NCBI GenBank assembly: GCA_950295325.1
Contig: OX485805.1
Coordinates: forward strand, 38,303,501 to 38,367,500
Direction of reading: 5' to 3'
Source of the DNA: Polytrichum commune
Taxonomy: Eukaryota; Streptophyta; Polytrichopsida; Polytrichales; Polytrichaceae
Length of the DNA: 64,000 nt
Shown: positions 37,501 through 47,839 of the stretch, piece after piece
Position numbering within the stretch: position 1 is the stretch's first letter
Layout: the number at the start of each line of letters is the position of its first letter
The notes under the pieces: generated by a model
The model's database searches: none
Seen by the model: the letters and a program-made list of their open reading frames with translations, nothing else
What the model was told of the DNA's origin: nothing
Translations under genes and position numbers: made by a program

Positions 37501-38266
37501 GTATTTAGAAGGTCTTTCAAGTTCCTGACAATGATCAGCATCAAATCTCGGTAATTGTTTACTTGAGATCAATTTGAAGGTCTTTCAAGTTTCTGACAGT
37601 GATCAGCTTCAAGTTTCGGTCATAGATTACTCGAAAGTAACCCGGATCCCAGTAAAACTCCGTCCCATCCCATGAGGTTAAGCTGTCTAAGGTTGGAATA
37701 GTGCTCGGATTGTTGCAAATACTTGAATTTCCGGTGCACTCACAGGGGACTCATAGTAGGGGACCCGGTGAGCCGAATATTTTCAACCAACTGTGTGGAA
37801 ATCGAGGGGCTTGTCCTTGGGGAGATAGGTGCAGGTCGGCTTGTCCGCACCTGTTCCAGGTGTTCGCCTCGAAAGCGTGCAATAGTCTTCAAAGGTCCCT
37901 CTAATTGTTGAAATGCCCGTTTCAGGATTATATGTAGATTTAGACCAACTCGGAGATGTAGCAACACCATAATTTACACCGGTGGCAACATCGGAGTCAT
38001 CTCTCTCTCTCTCTCTCTCTCTCTGGATTGTGACACATTTCTACAGAGAGCCAATGTTAACTTTATCACTGTTGGAAATGATACAGGGCCGCACCACAGT
38101 GATGGTCGCGCACCGCCTTTTCACGATTCGAAATGCGAATTCCATCGCCGTGATTCAAGATGGTGCAATTGTTGAAGAAGGCAGCCACCATGAGCTCATG
38201 AGTCGACCCGGTGGAGCCTACTCTACGCTCATCAGGTTGCAACAGCACAGCAGCCAACGCTCATGA
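25541..38266 (+). CDS. Full-size ABCB (P-glycoprotein/MDR type) transporter, 13 exons
   Basis: Exons: 25541-26194, 27470-27524, 27705-27880, 28674-28874, 29653-29912, 30619-30938, 31501-31724, 32393-32769, 33013-33437, 33720-33961, 34602-34784, 36142-36996 and 38087-38266. Phases agree throughout, giving about 1,383 residues in TMD-NBD-TMD-NBD order. NBD1 has Walker [10 protein letters not shown] (534-542), LSGGQ (638-642), ILLLDE (658-663) and AHRLST. NBD2 has GSSGSGKSS (1173-1181), LSGGQ (1277-1281), ILLLDE (1297-1302) and AHRLFT. All catalytic motifs are intact, so the protein should be an active ATP-driven plasma-membrane exporter. Similarity is closest to plant ABCB2/10-like members. Relatives carry auxin or other small organic molecules; the substrate cannot be predicted. 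The N-terminus has an unusual extension of about 155 residues with a His/Gln-rich run at 80-95. Many introns are swollen by tandem repeats. Confidence 0.95.
26237..26975. repeat. Tandem repeats in ABCB intron 1
   Basis: Three direct copies of a unit of about 125 bp start at about 26237, 26358 and 26488. Shared words are ATCC.GTG.TTTT.ATCTACC, GCTTCATGAAGGAGA and ATATCCTGCCAT. A fourth, more diverged copy lies at about 26832-26975. They are non-coding. Confidence 0.8.
27943..28592. repeat. Tandem repeat in ABCB intron 3, about 2.4 copies
   Basis: Units start at about 27943, 28219 and 28471 (period about 250-275 bp). Shared blocks are ACTGATCAATCGACTG, ACATCTGGAAAA, GCCTCACATT.GGAACAT and GAATTTGGAGACATTC. 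The third unit stops part way, shortly before exon 4. Confidence 0.85.
29068..29420. mobile_element. Dispersed repeat B copy 1 (ABCB intron 4)
   Basis: This closely resembles 58806-59135 in intron 2 of the ankyrin gene. Shared blocks in the same order are GTGGAGGTTTGAAC.AAGAAC, GAACCGAAA.AAGTTGCTCTT, GTCCGAGCATGCA.CACAAGT, and a terminal stretch around ATAACTCTGCTGTCTTCTGC (partly diverged here). It is a non-coding interspersed element with no detectable transposase. Confidence 0.75.
31900..32370. repeat. Tandem duplication in ABCB intron 7
   Basis: Two direct copies about 240 bp apart. The block CC.AATG.ATGG.G.CACAT is followed by GGTCATGCCATG, then a lysine-codon-poor AT stretch, then GCAA.T....GTT....GCTTTGTTATGAGCC. 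The second copy runs to within about 25 bp of the exon 8 acceptor. Confidence 0.7.
34040..34318. mobile_element. Dispersed repeat C copy 1 (ABCB intron 10)
   Basis: The segment starts GGTATCATAATTGTAA and contains ATTTGGTGGGTATGTCAAGGTGAG; it ends near ACGATACC. An inverted, more diverged copy lies at about 55880-56165. The GGTATC/GATACC ends suggest short terminal inverted repeats. Probably a non-autonomous DNA element. Confidence 0.5.
34422..34446. repeat. (GAAA)n microsatellite
   Basis: About six GAAA units inside ABCB intron 10. Simple repeat only. Confidence 0.9.
34860..36120. repeat. Degenerate tandem array in ABCB intron 11
   Basis: At least five diverged units, each marked by TTGTCACCGATTTGTGA or a variant (near 34925, 35195, 35389, 35545, 35785 and 36036). 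They share AATATCCTCTATGTGTG.ACCTAAGC, TTGGATCACATCTCCC and ACACCAGATNGTCTTCCC. The period is about 250 bp in the fuller units, with internal deletions in others. The array fills nearly the whole 1.36-kb intron. Confidence 0.85.
37160..37640. repeat. Tandem array in ABCB intron 12
   Basis: Roughly six to seven diverged units of about 65-80 bp. Shared words are TTTGAAG.TCTTTCAAGTTTC, TGACAGTGATCAGCTTCAA and TCGGTCATAGATTACTCGA. The last unit runs into the 5S-like relic. Confidence 0.85.
37630..37741 (+). pseudogene. 5S-rRNA-like relic
   Basis: The stretch contains CCGGATCCCA..A.AACTCCG, GTTAAGC and GGAATAGTGCTCGGAT in the order and near the spacing of plant 5S rRNA (CCGGATCCCATCAGAACTCCG, GTTAAGC, AGAGTAGTACT.GGAT). 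About 13 extra bases lie between the second and third blocks. The 3' part of 5S is poorly matched. It is a decayed 5S fragment or a 5S-derived SINE head in the last ABCB intron, not a working rRNA gene. Confidence 0.55.
38001..38024. repeat. (CT)12 microsatellite
   Basis: Uninterrupted CT dinucleotides lie about 60 bp upstream of the last ABCB exon. The CT tract may strengthen the polypyrimidine context of that acceptor, but it is too far upstream to be the tract itself. Confidence 0.95.
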
Positions 38267-40819
38267 GAAATTGAATACCTATTCTCCTCTTTTAATTCCC
38301 CTCCACCTCACAAATTTATTATTTTTAAGGTCATTAATAACATCATCAGTTGATAGTGGGTTGATCTATGTAATTAAAATTTGGCTGAACCTGAATCCTC
38401 TGTTTCGGAACTCATGCTGCAGAATATATGGGTCCCTATGAGGAGATAACCTCAAGTATTAGAGAAGAAAAGGTAGACTCACACGAAAAGAAAATTGGAA
38501 GAACTTGGAAGAACTTTGCACTGTATGAATGCACCAGAATAGGAGAAGATTACAAAGAGGTAGGCGGGTTATACAGATGAGAAAAACACTCGTACAATTT
38601 TGGGTCCTGACAATTTAGAAAATTCAATTTGGTTTTACAAGGCGGCCACAGGTAGCTACGGAGGTTAAGTAGTTTCAGTTTTAGGTAATTAAAATTATGA
38701 GGAGACATCGTTAGGGTGCAGCAACTGTCCCAGGCCTTTGTATAATAAGTTAATCCTCCTGACCCAAATGGTTCTTCTTTCACTTCATCACGTGGCTTTG
38801 ATAATGAAAACAAATTTCCCGAATCTTTGTGAAAGGATCGATGTTTCAAATGTTGGGCTCTGAAGTTTCAAGGAAATGAGATTGTATTTATTCGACACTC
38901 TGGCTTTGTTGAGTGTGGTATTGTAAATTTTCGCAGAAGATAATGGCCCTCTTGAAAAATTGAGAAGTGGTACTACACCCCTTGACTGGTTTGTCAAATG
39001 GTAGGTATATAATCAAGTCAGAGTGGCCATGGAGCTATCATTTAAGAAGTGTTTTCACAGTAGAATTTTTGCAGATCAATAATTTGATGTGGAATTCTGA
39101 TGCACTAAGGTATTAGGGTTGATTGTTGATTTACAGTATACATGACCAACCTAGGAGGCAACAACCATGTGTGTCCACTGCCGATTTCTTGAGCAACTAA
39201 CTATCAAAATTTTCAGGAGGCTGTGGAAAGTCTTTATAATTCATATTCTTAGACATCTGGTTCGAGACTTTCCCTCCTTCCAAATTCTACATGCTTTGAA
39301 TTCTCAGATCTGCTTTTTTATTTTTGTTTATCACTATGCATGTAGGCAAGTGCAATGTGGAACTCAGACTGACTGTTGAATTCACCAGGTATTGTTGCAC
39401 TAATACACAGCTTGCAAGCTGAAGAGAAGAAGTTGGGTAAGTGATTCGTAGGCCTTTGGCAACTCTTTGGGCAAGTTAGCGATTTTTTTTACTCTATTTT
39501 TCTGTTTTGTTTCTGAGGGGGAGTTTTATTTATCTTTATTTTCATGAGTGGTGTCTTTTGGCAGATCCAAGCGTCACATGCTTCAACTACCTAGTTCATT
39601 CGCAAGAAATACCTTACCTCTTCACCTCATCAGGCTCCGCCTCTAGGGCAGGTTTGCCAATACCCAAACTTTTGCAGCAAGCAAAACACAGCAAGCTGGC
39701 ACAATTTATTTTCATTTTCCTAAGTGCATTAGCTATAAGATGGTTTTGAGAGAGTCGGTTACTTTATCTTGGATTCCGTGACATCTAGTCTCTTTTCACT
39801 TCATTTTGTTTCGTTTAATGAAAATGGGCAGGTTTTCAGGTAGATTTTGAGATCATTGGTACAATGCTGTTCACTTTCAACTTCAGACAAAGCACTTAAT
39901 CTGTACTCTTCCAGATTATGACATGGTAAATGCACCTGGTTTGGCAAAATTATAGGCTCCATATGAATTGAGTCGATCCCTTTGCATTTGAGGGCAATTC
40001 TAACCAGTCTAAGTTTCTCCTTCCGATCAGCTGACATTTCGAACATGAATTGGTTTGAGACTACCCATCTATGAACACGATAAACTCCCGGGGTGGCAAC
40101 TCTCCCTTTTAGAACAGCTGTTTCTAAATCACTTCTTATACTTCTAATGTATTGGTGATTTCTTTTCACAAAGCGGAGAAACATGCTTCAAAAGAGGTCA
40201 TTGGGAAGAATTCATTGATATGACTTGTGTCTGAATAAGTGAAGTGTCCACTTTCAAAAGTCAATTCAGAAGCAATTAATAGCACTTTTTCCCAAAATAG
40301 GGGTCACCATCCAAACCCCTAGTTGTTGAGTTTCACTTCCAAGAAATTTAATAGTATTTCTTAGAATATTAAGCCTTAAAACTGCTTATCGTACAAAAGT
40401 GGCTCCTGAACAATGCTTCTTAGAAATGGTTTAGCAGCTCCAAACCAAGTTCTTAAAGACGGTGACCCTGGTGAGTGCTATTGATAGTTGCCACGCTGGG
40501 GATGAACCACTTGTGTATTATTCTACGGCGTGTCTCAGTGTAAGAAATCTCCTGTGAGTGTAAACACAATTTTCATTTTAGACTTGTGGTGGACATGTTG
40601 GAACAAGGCTTCTCATGGCCACTTCATTTACTGCGAAATACTTAGGTCTGTGGAGACCAAGTCATGCTTGAGGCTCTAAGTGTTGGGATTAAAACCAAAT
40701 TAGGTTCATGGTTCTGTATGTTACGCAATTGCTGACTGTTATGTTTCTCACAGGAAACTTGTTAAGAGACGCAATAATCATTCAAGGGTTGCTGTTTTAT
40801 GTTGACATGAAAAACTAGA
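38267..40819. other. Spacer between ABCB and glyoxalase I genes
   Basis: This contains the 3' UTR of the transporter and the promoter and 5' UTR of the glyoxalase gene. No third gene was found. The frame at 39801-40184 (minus, 127 residues) has no family resemblance. Confidence 0.5.
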
Positions 40820-43800
40820 ATGGCAGATGTAGCCCAAGAGGCTGTGGCAGAGGTAATAGAGGTAGCGGAAGAGTCATCTGCAAACAACCCCGGCTACTCT
40901 GAGGAACCTGATGAGGCCACCAAGAGTTTCTTTCTGCAGCAAACTGTAAGGCTTCCAACATTTTCCCCTTCTGAGCTTTCAACTACACTAATTATGGTAA
41001 ATACTGTGGGCCACACCATTGAGTTTTTTTCCGCGCACTAAAAGCATTTAGAATAATACCGTGGTTGCACACTATTTATCGACCCACAGTTTGTAACATT
41101 AAAGGCCCAAATTCTGGGTTATACTGTTTTTGTTGGAATTAAAATGAGTTGGATGTGCCTTAGATGGATACGTTCTCTCTAAACCCACTTCTCGTAGGAT
41201 ATGAAGCATGCAATTAGTGCATTTGATTAGCAAATCCAAATCATACACGTAGCCATGCGCCTCATGGTTTTTGGAGCTCATATGAATATCTTGTTCATTA
41301 TCAAAAGTCAAGGTTCTCATGCTCATTAAGTGGTCACATAGCTCAAACCCCTCCCCCCCTCAATCAGGCTGACTATTGAGCCTAGAATGGTTTGAGCACG
41401 TAGAACAATTTCTTTTAAGCACATGTGTAATTGATGTCAAATCTTAGACCCACATACCACTCAAATACAGGTGTCCAAATTATTGTTGAGTTTGATTTAG
41501 ACACGTTTGACTTGTGTGCATTTGAAAGACTTGCACCACCACTTTCTTGCATGATGGTGTACACTGTGGGCCACACTATAAGGCTGTTCAGGGTAAGTAA
41601 CCCTATACATTTGCGCACACTAATGACCGTAATCAGTATACTGGAATCTGTGTGCCAATATATAGTCTCTGTCTATTTGCATGCGACGTTAATAAGGAAA
41701 AAATAAAATGCTGCCAAGTTATAATCATACATGCATGGTCATGAAAGTTTCAAGGAACTGAATTTAAAACTTGGAGCCCGCATGCAGATGTACAGAATAC
41801 GAGACCCTAAAGCAAGCCTCGAATTCTACTCAAAAGTCCTGGGCATGACGTAAGAGAATAACCCCCCTCTTACAAATCTATCAGTTCCAATTACTATCTT
41901 GACATCCAACATAATACACAATTTGATACATGATACATTTACGAGTACATTTACCTTCTTGACAGCCTTAGTGCTAGAATTAATTAGGTATGTTATCGAT
42001 GCAGGTTGATAAAAAGACTTGACTTTCCAGGGCCCAATTTCAGCCTGTACTTCCTTGGCTATGAGGTATGTGACAATTGCAGAGGCCTATCCTGATCGAT
42101 GAATCTTTTTGCAACAATTTTCTACTGATTCCTCTGTGCTTATCTTTCATGTACCACGAGAAAACGAGAGCCGAATTTTTGAACCTAGAGAAGATGGTCA
42201 TTGATGAGTTGTTATGGTTGGCTTTTTCAGAATGTTGCAGACATTCCCATGGTTCCAGCTGAGAGAGTGGCATTTCTGTTCCAACGTAAAGCCACTCTGG
42301 AATTAACTCAGTAAGCTTCTCACCGCATCAATTGGCATGTACACCGTTTATTACCTTGGTGTCACTTACTGTTTGGAGTTACACAGTGCTATAATCTTAT
42401 ACTGTTAGTGTTCTATAATGTCTACCAACCATTTTGACCTTCGTTGGTACTGTATGAGATCTATAGAAAATAGTTATAGCATTGTGCATTCCAAATAGTA
42501 AGTGACACCAAACATCATAAACGGTGTAGTCCTTTTTGTGTGCTTCCCAATTTTTAGAATTGTAATTCAGCCTGTCCGCTCTTAACTCTAGAGCCCCTGT
42601 TCCTCAGTAGCAAGTTATAACAAATGGTGTCACGGATTGTGTGGCATGTAGTAATTGGGGTACAGAATCGGACCCAAACTTCAGAGGCTATCACAGTGGC
42701 AATAGCCAACCACTAGGCTATGGTAAGTGGTTGTCATCATGTCCAAGCTCCAATTTATTGCACATTAGAATATCTACTAGGTATAGTATATTCTGGAGCT
42801 TTGGAACAGCAACTACGCATTGATGCAGTCGCCGTTCCGAAGGTTCAAAATGGCCGGTGGTGAATGGCATGTTGGGGTGAATGCATGGTCTAGGTCGGCA
42901 TGGGCCCATACTTACTTAGTCTCCTACAAGCTAAGTACAATGATTATGGTAAATATTGTAGGCCACAATATTGGGCTCATTTCCACATTAAAAACAATGT
43001 TGACAATACTATGGGTGTAAACTATTTACCAACCCATCATATTTAACACCAAAAGTTCACAATATGAGTTGCAGTATTTCTATTAGATTGAAAAATAATG
43101 TGCATTTGAAATACGTCCAACCTAAAGGGAAGGAATGGGCATTGAGCATACAACGGGGACATGACAAGTGTAACTAGGGTTGCACATTAGTTTCTTGCGT
43201 GAATCGTGCTCACCTTTTGAAAGGAAGGCCATACTCCTTACCGTGCATTATGGACACCATGATTAATACAAGGAAAACATGCTCACATTCATGTCAATAT
43301 ACAAATACAAATGTTTTTTTCTTCTTCTTTCTATTCTTGCGTGATGGTGTAAACCCAACAAACTTTTGATGATGAATACCTAATTTCAGGACACATTGGG
43401 ATTGTTGTTGATGATGTCTATAAAGCATGTCAGCGCTTTCAAAGACTAGGAGTTCCATTTGTGAAAAAGCCCGATGATGGTAAGTTGAGGTTTATTACCA
43501 TCATTCCCACACATGCTCTCTGTTTTCAAGACAAGTTTTTTGGCATCAAGTCTACTCAATAGGCATAACCCTGGGCATGACATTCTTGAACAAGTGTTGG
43601 GGTAGACCCCCAAGATATACGTCTTGGAGGTATTCACAATGGACATCCTGTGCGGATCCTTTTTGCACTTCTCCTTGAATTCAATCTACAACTAAATGTT
43701 GGTTTCGCGTCCTATTAAGGTAGGTGACTATGAGTGTGAGAACTAATCGGAGCCTTGTCAATACTCTATGTCAGCATTCAATCCTAAAAACGAGGCATCA

Positions 43801-44226
43801 GAGATGGCTTCCTTTAGTGGAAATAGAAAAGGGTCCATCCTCACAAGGCTCAGGAATGTTATGACACGAGTAAGGATTCAAGTCCTCAATCGAACATCCA
43901 AATATGACGAGAGTCAAAACCATCCATCAGTTACTACACCTAGGTGACGATAGGCAAGTTCAACGTTCTGGTGCCAGAATACTAATTTTTTGGAGTGACA
44001 CATAGATTTTGTACATGTTCTTGCTAATAGAAAAGAGACATGTGGCACTTTGCTCATAGTTTGAATCAGTTTGTGCTGCACCTGCTGAACTTATCACCTA
44101 CTGTGGTTTGGAAAACTTGCAGGAAAGATGAAAGGCCTGGCGTTTATCAAAGACCCTGACGGCTACTGGATTGAGATTTTTGATGCTCCCCGAATGACGG
44201 GTTTGATTAATCATATAACGACATGA
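40820..44226 (+). CDS. GLYI: Lactoylglutathione lyase (glyoxalase I), 7 exons
   Basis: Exons 40820-40945, 41788-41849, 42005-42065, 42231-42310, 42652-42722, 43390-43479 and 44123-44226 join in phase to give 197 residues. The enzyme isomerises the methylglyoxal-glutathione hemithioacetal to S-lactoylglutathione in the cytosol, the first step of methylglyoxal detoxification. All four metal ligands of the human-type enzyme are present: Q41 in FLQQTMYRI, E107 in TLELTHNWG, H135 in GHIGIVVDD and E181 in GYWIEIFD. The glutathione-side block [13 protein letters not shown] (159-171) is intact. The [15 protein letters not shown] loop marks the eukaryotic, usually zinc-dependent class. The length fits plant single-domain GLYI (about 185). 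The start is fixed by an in-frame TAG just upstream. Introns 1, 4 and 5 carry mobile-element copies. Confidence 0.95.
40990..41600. mobile_element. Dispersed repeat D copy 1 (glyoxalase intron 1)
   Basis: Bounded by two direct copies of ACTGTGGGCCACAC (near 41001 and 41566). The interior shares long blocks with 61340-61690 in the ankyrin gene: GGAGCTCATATGAATATCT, CATGCTCATTAAGTGGTCA, CCACATACCACTCAAA and AAATTATTG. A shorter related piece lies at 42940-43140. No coding capacity. Confidence 0.7.
42340..42529. mobile_element. Foldback MITE, family A copy 2 (glyoxalase intron 4)
   Basis: About 190 bp with inverted ends of roughly 55 bp: ACACCGTTTAT..., GGTGTCACTTACT, AGTTACACAGTGCTATAA on the left, and close complements ending AAACGGTGTAG on the right. 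It begins only 30 bp after the exon 4 donor. The transcript would form a stable hairpin there. It is the least diverged copy of the family in the window. Confidence 0.85.
42940..43140. mobile_element. Dispersed repeat D fragment (glyoxalase intron 5)
   Basis: ATTATGGTAAATATTGTAGGCCACA.. and the following TGCACACTATTTA.C.ACCCA-like stretch match 40990-41130 with substitutions. Truncated copy, non-coding. Confidence 0.55.
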
Positions 44227-44989
44227 AGAGCCACAAGATATCACAGCCACCACAAGGATGCTGGCAAGTGTAAGTGCTAGCAGGTTTCTTGTTTCCTGTT
44301 TGTTTGCAGATGTCGAGCCTCTCAGGTATGACGCCTTTTGGATATGTAAAGCCAAGCCAAGCCACTTTCATTCGTCTTTCCTTTTGTTGGAATATTGTTC
44401 TCTATGTGTATCATAGTTTCAGTATTACCAAATGCCTTCCTAAGCTTCTGTGGCCAAGCTACGATATGGAACTGAATAGAGGATCAATCACACGGGCAAA
44501 GAAGGAGCAGTCTATTGATACATGAGGTCTCAAATGGCTACACAACTTCATGAGCAGGAATGGAGGCTTGTAATCCACACAACCCAACCTCTTCAACTAT
44601 TTTGGATACTAATCTGGGCTTGCGCCGTCCCAGCCCATTGCACCCGTGCATATGAATTCATGGTCATGTGTCATCTCGCATCATTCGCTGAACATATTGT
44701 AGTCATTAGTTGGTCATTTTGGAACTTTGGAACAGTGATTGCATCAACGCCCGTGCACCGTGTGCAAATTTGACTTCTTTTCGTTCTGATGAATGTGTCT
44801 CCTTTCTATGGCTTCTTGGTCATTTCAACCTGTGTTCCTTGGGTTTTGTTATTTTCAAACATTATTCCGAACAATACTTGTGAACAAATTCTTCCACATT
44901 CTCAACAAATTGTTCTGGTAGTTGAGGGTTGTAGTTTACTTTCCTTGGTTCCATATTTGAGGGATGAGGAGGGATAAGATGCATATATG

Positions 44990-45335
44990 CCAACCACAAC
45001 CATGTCCACTACTCTTACTTGCCCAACTACAATATGAAGTGTAGTTGAGAGTGGTTGCGATGGTTGTAGTTTGCTTTATGTGGTTTTATTTTGTTTGTCG
45101 GTTACTATGTAGCTTTGGAGAGAGATTCCAAGGCCAAAGCATGGGAGAGGATTTGTAGGAGGCAACTGCTCTTGGACAAACTTTCTAGTAGAATCCAAAA
45201 ATTGTTTGTCTCCACTCGGTGGATTGTGCCAATCAGAGGGACAACAATTGAGGTCAAATCCACTCTTGAACTATAATTGCCTTGCATGTAAATGAAAATA
45301 ATCGTAGTTATGCGTAAACACCCTTTCCCAAGCAG
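44990..45335. mobile_element. Dispersed repeat E copy 1
   Basis: Matches 58157-58516 over about 340 bp. Shared blocks are CACAACCA, ACTACTCTTACTTGCCCA, TTCCAAGGCCAAAGCATGGG, AGAGGATTTG.AGGAGGCAA, TTTGTCTCCACT and ATTGAGGTCAA.CC.ACTCTT; both end near GTAAACAC.C. A frame runs through part of it, but the other copy does not keep that frame. Family not recognised. Confidence 0.7.
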
Positions 45336-45954
45336 GTGTGTGGTTTCGATTAATGAGGAATGCCATCTCACCTGAGCTTAGTTGGTTGGTTCCAAGCGTG
45401 GTCGGCTAGCTCCAACTTGAGAATCTCCAATGCCTCTTGTGTCTCTCTTGCCTTGGAAATCCCGGCATAGATGTCCATTCTAAAAATTCAGAGTATTTTT
45501 TTTCTCACACTATTAATTCATCAAGAGTCCAGTGGCAAACCAAGGGGGGTAATTGGTGTTCCACTAGAAAATGGTGTGCAATAGAAGATAGGGTCCATAT
45601 TAACACTATTTAGTTGACTGACTAGGTTGGGTAGACTCTGGAATATGTCATGTACGGTGCTAGAATTATATCTTGTGGATGCTTGTCAGTAAGAAGAGTC
45701 GGCTTGAAAAACAAATGAGATTCGGGTGGAGCACTATCATTGAATATTAATAGAATGGAACGGCTCATAGCAGCTAAATAATGTAATGTCCCATTTAATG
45801 TTTCAAAATAAAAATATTTAGATATATGGAGTATTGGAAATTCATGTTGAAAATACACTTGATATATTCACAAGAATATTGATCAAATATGCAAAACATC
45901 CCATAAATATGCGCATAACTTCATAGCTCTTTAAAAAATACCCCTTTATCTCAC

Positions 45955-47240
45955 ATGGTTCATGTCTCTACAAGGGAGTGACCCCCCATGGGGCAAACCC
46001 AATACTCAATGTTACCATTTTTGCATATGAAACTGCTTTGCAATCTCGTAACATTTTACACAATGATGTAGACTTAGAAGACATATCACCATCACCCTTG
46101 AGAAGAGAATTATTTGGTTTTATTAGAGTTGTGATTCCAAAGGTCAACTTGTACCTATTTTGTGCTATGGATTGGAAACTTCACATCTTCTCAGGGTAAG
46201 CAGTCAATACCTCTTCGACTCAAACCATCGTATTCTTGCATTCTCATCGCTCTCACAATTTGATCAATAGAGAGGCAACATAATAGTGATTTACTAGCTC
46301 CTCCGCTTTGTGGATGGATCTGAATCTTCAAAAGCTTGATGGGCAAATCAATGCTCATTCTGGCAAACCCAATACACAATGTCACCATTTTTTCTTATGA
46401 AACGGTTTTGCAATATGATACCTAGCCCACAAGGATGTAGGGTTACAACTCATGTGTGACCAGTGGATTGATTCAGATCATATTAATCCTGCTTAAATTG
46501 TGCTCGAGAAGAAACCTCTTTGGTGTTGCTGAAGTTATGATTCCAAACATCACATTCTTGCATCCTCATCTCCCTCACAATTCAATGACGAAGTAGACAA
46601 TGTAAAGAATGCGGATGTCAGCTTTCCAAAATGTGCACCAGTACTTCCTCCGCTTTGTGGATGAATCCGAAGCTTCAAAAGCTCGACCAGATCAATGCAC
46701 AGTTGATAATCTCCACTGCGTGTTTGTCTTCTCTTGCCTTGCAAAATCCTTGCACATGTGTCCCATCCACACATTGACGACACATTTTGATAGGTTGACA
46801 AATTGTTCTACTGCAAATTCTCTCAGGGTAAGCAGTTGACGATAACTCTTCGACGCGAAACATCACATTCTTGCATTCCTCCTTGTCGCTCTCACAATTT
46901 GATGAAGAACCAGGCACCATAGCTGAGATGGGCATGAACCCGCATGCAAGCAGAAAACCTAACCCTTTGCCCTTCAATGATAACTCTTCAATTTGAAACA
47001 CCACATTCTTGCATTGCTCCTCATCGCTGTCACAATCTGATTGTGCATGATCCAACACCAACGTATGATATGCTTCCACCTGGCTCAAACTGGGCAATAT
47101 AAGACAACACATGCAGATGCCACGTTCCAAATGTCGCGTACCCAACCCTCCACTTTGTGGATGCATTAAAAGCTTCAAAAGCTCAACCAGATTAATGCGC
47201 AGTAGTTGGTTGGCGCCTTAATTTCATCACAATCTCTTTC
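45955..47240 (-). pseudogene. Tandem fragments of an unrecognised coding family
   Basis: Three diverged units recur here. On the minus strand they read L-L-K-(L/I)-x-IHPQSGG in three places (near 46310, 46670 and 47150), each followed by unrelated or broken sequence. Two also contain a SD.(E/D)(E)-x-C-K-N-V-x-F-x-(I/V)EELS segment. A block GKGLGFLLACGFMP at about 46950 matches the intact copy at 48.1 kb. Stops and frame changes separate the pieces, so I call these gene fragments. Confidence 0.5.
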
Positions 47241-47257
47241 AATTTCTCCGCAAATCA

Positions 47258-47530
47258 TCAGAATTGTCCGCACCCACTGGTGACAATTTGAGCATCAGAT
47301 TTGAAGTCCGACAAGCGCTTAAAGTGCCCCATTCTAAGACCCATGTGACCTGGTCCAAGATCAACCTTGTACAAGAAATGGTTGGTCTTCATCCACATCT
47401 TCATCAAGCATTGGTAGAAGTCATGGCTCACTGTGACGAACACACGGTTGCACTTGTACAGCATCTGCTTGTCCACTTTGGGCATGAACCCACACGCAAG
47501 CAGAAACCGTAACCCTGTGCCCGCAGTCTG
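47258..47530 (-). pseudogene. Chimeric partial copy of the 47.8-48.2 kb reading frame
   Basis: Residues from GLRFLLACGFMP to the end pair residue for residue with the 48.2-kb frame, with no indel and the same terminal stop after GCG(Q/H)F. Upstream, however, the DNA is fused to a KPWPDCG-coding piece of the type at 50.26 kb. The fused ATG frame is shifted relative to LLACGFMP, so the copy is broken at the junction. Confidence 0.55.
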
Positions 47531-47800
47531 GCCACGGCTTCTCCAGCACCATAGCTACAATGTGTGTGTGGACAATTAAGAATGTAACCTTGTAAAGCAG
47601 CCGAATTCGTCGAGGAATTCTAGGTTGGTGGCCATGGCTTCTCAAACACCATAGCTACAACTTTGGATGCAACTTGTGAAGGATGCAAGCCTGTGAAGCA
47701 GCAGAATTCGTCGAGGAATCCTAGGTTGATGGCCATGGCTTCTCAATCATCATAGCTGCAATATGAATGCACCTATGAAGGATGCAACCCTGGAAATTCA
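47530..47800. repeat. Tandem repeat of about 110 bp, about 2.5 units
   Basis: Repeats of CAGCAGAATTCGTCGAGGAAT.CTAGGTTG.TGGCCATGGCTTCTCA..CACCATAGCTACAA. The same unit is amplified at 50260-50690. On the minus strand each unit contains ATGGTG.T.GA.AAGCCATGG, the start of the KPWP coding piece. Confidence 0.8.
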
Positions 47801-47839
47801 CAAATATCTTTCGATTTGTCCGCAAATATCCGCAAATCA

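Noticed and set aside
37700-37911. Two overlapping short frames in the last ABCB intron
   Set aside because: They overlap the 5S-like relic and have no coding evidence.
39801-40184. 127-residue minus-strand frame between the ABCB and glyoxalase genes
   Set aside because: No recognisable motif, no composition difference from the spacer, and no repeat or homolog within the window.
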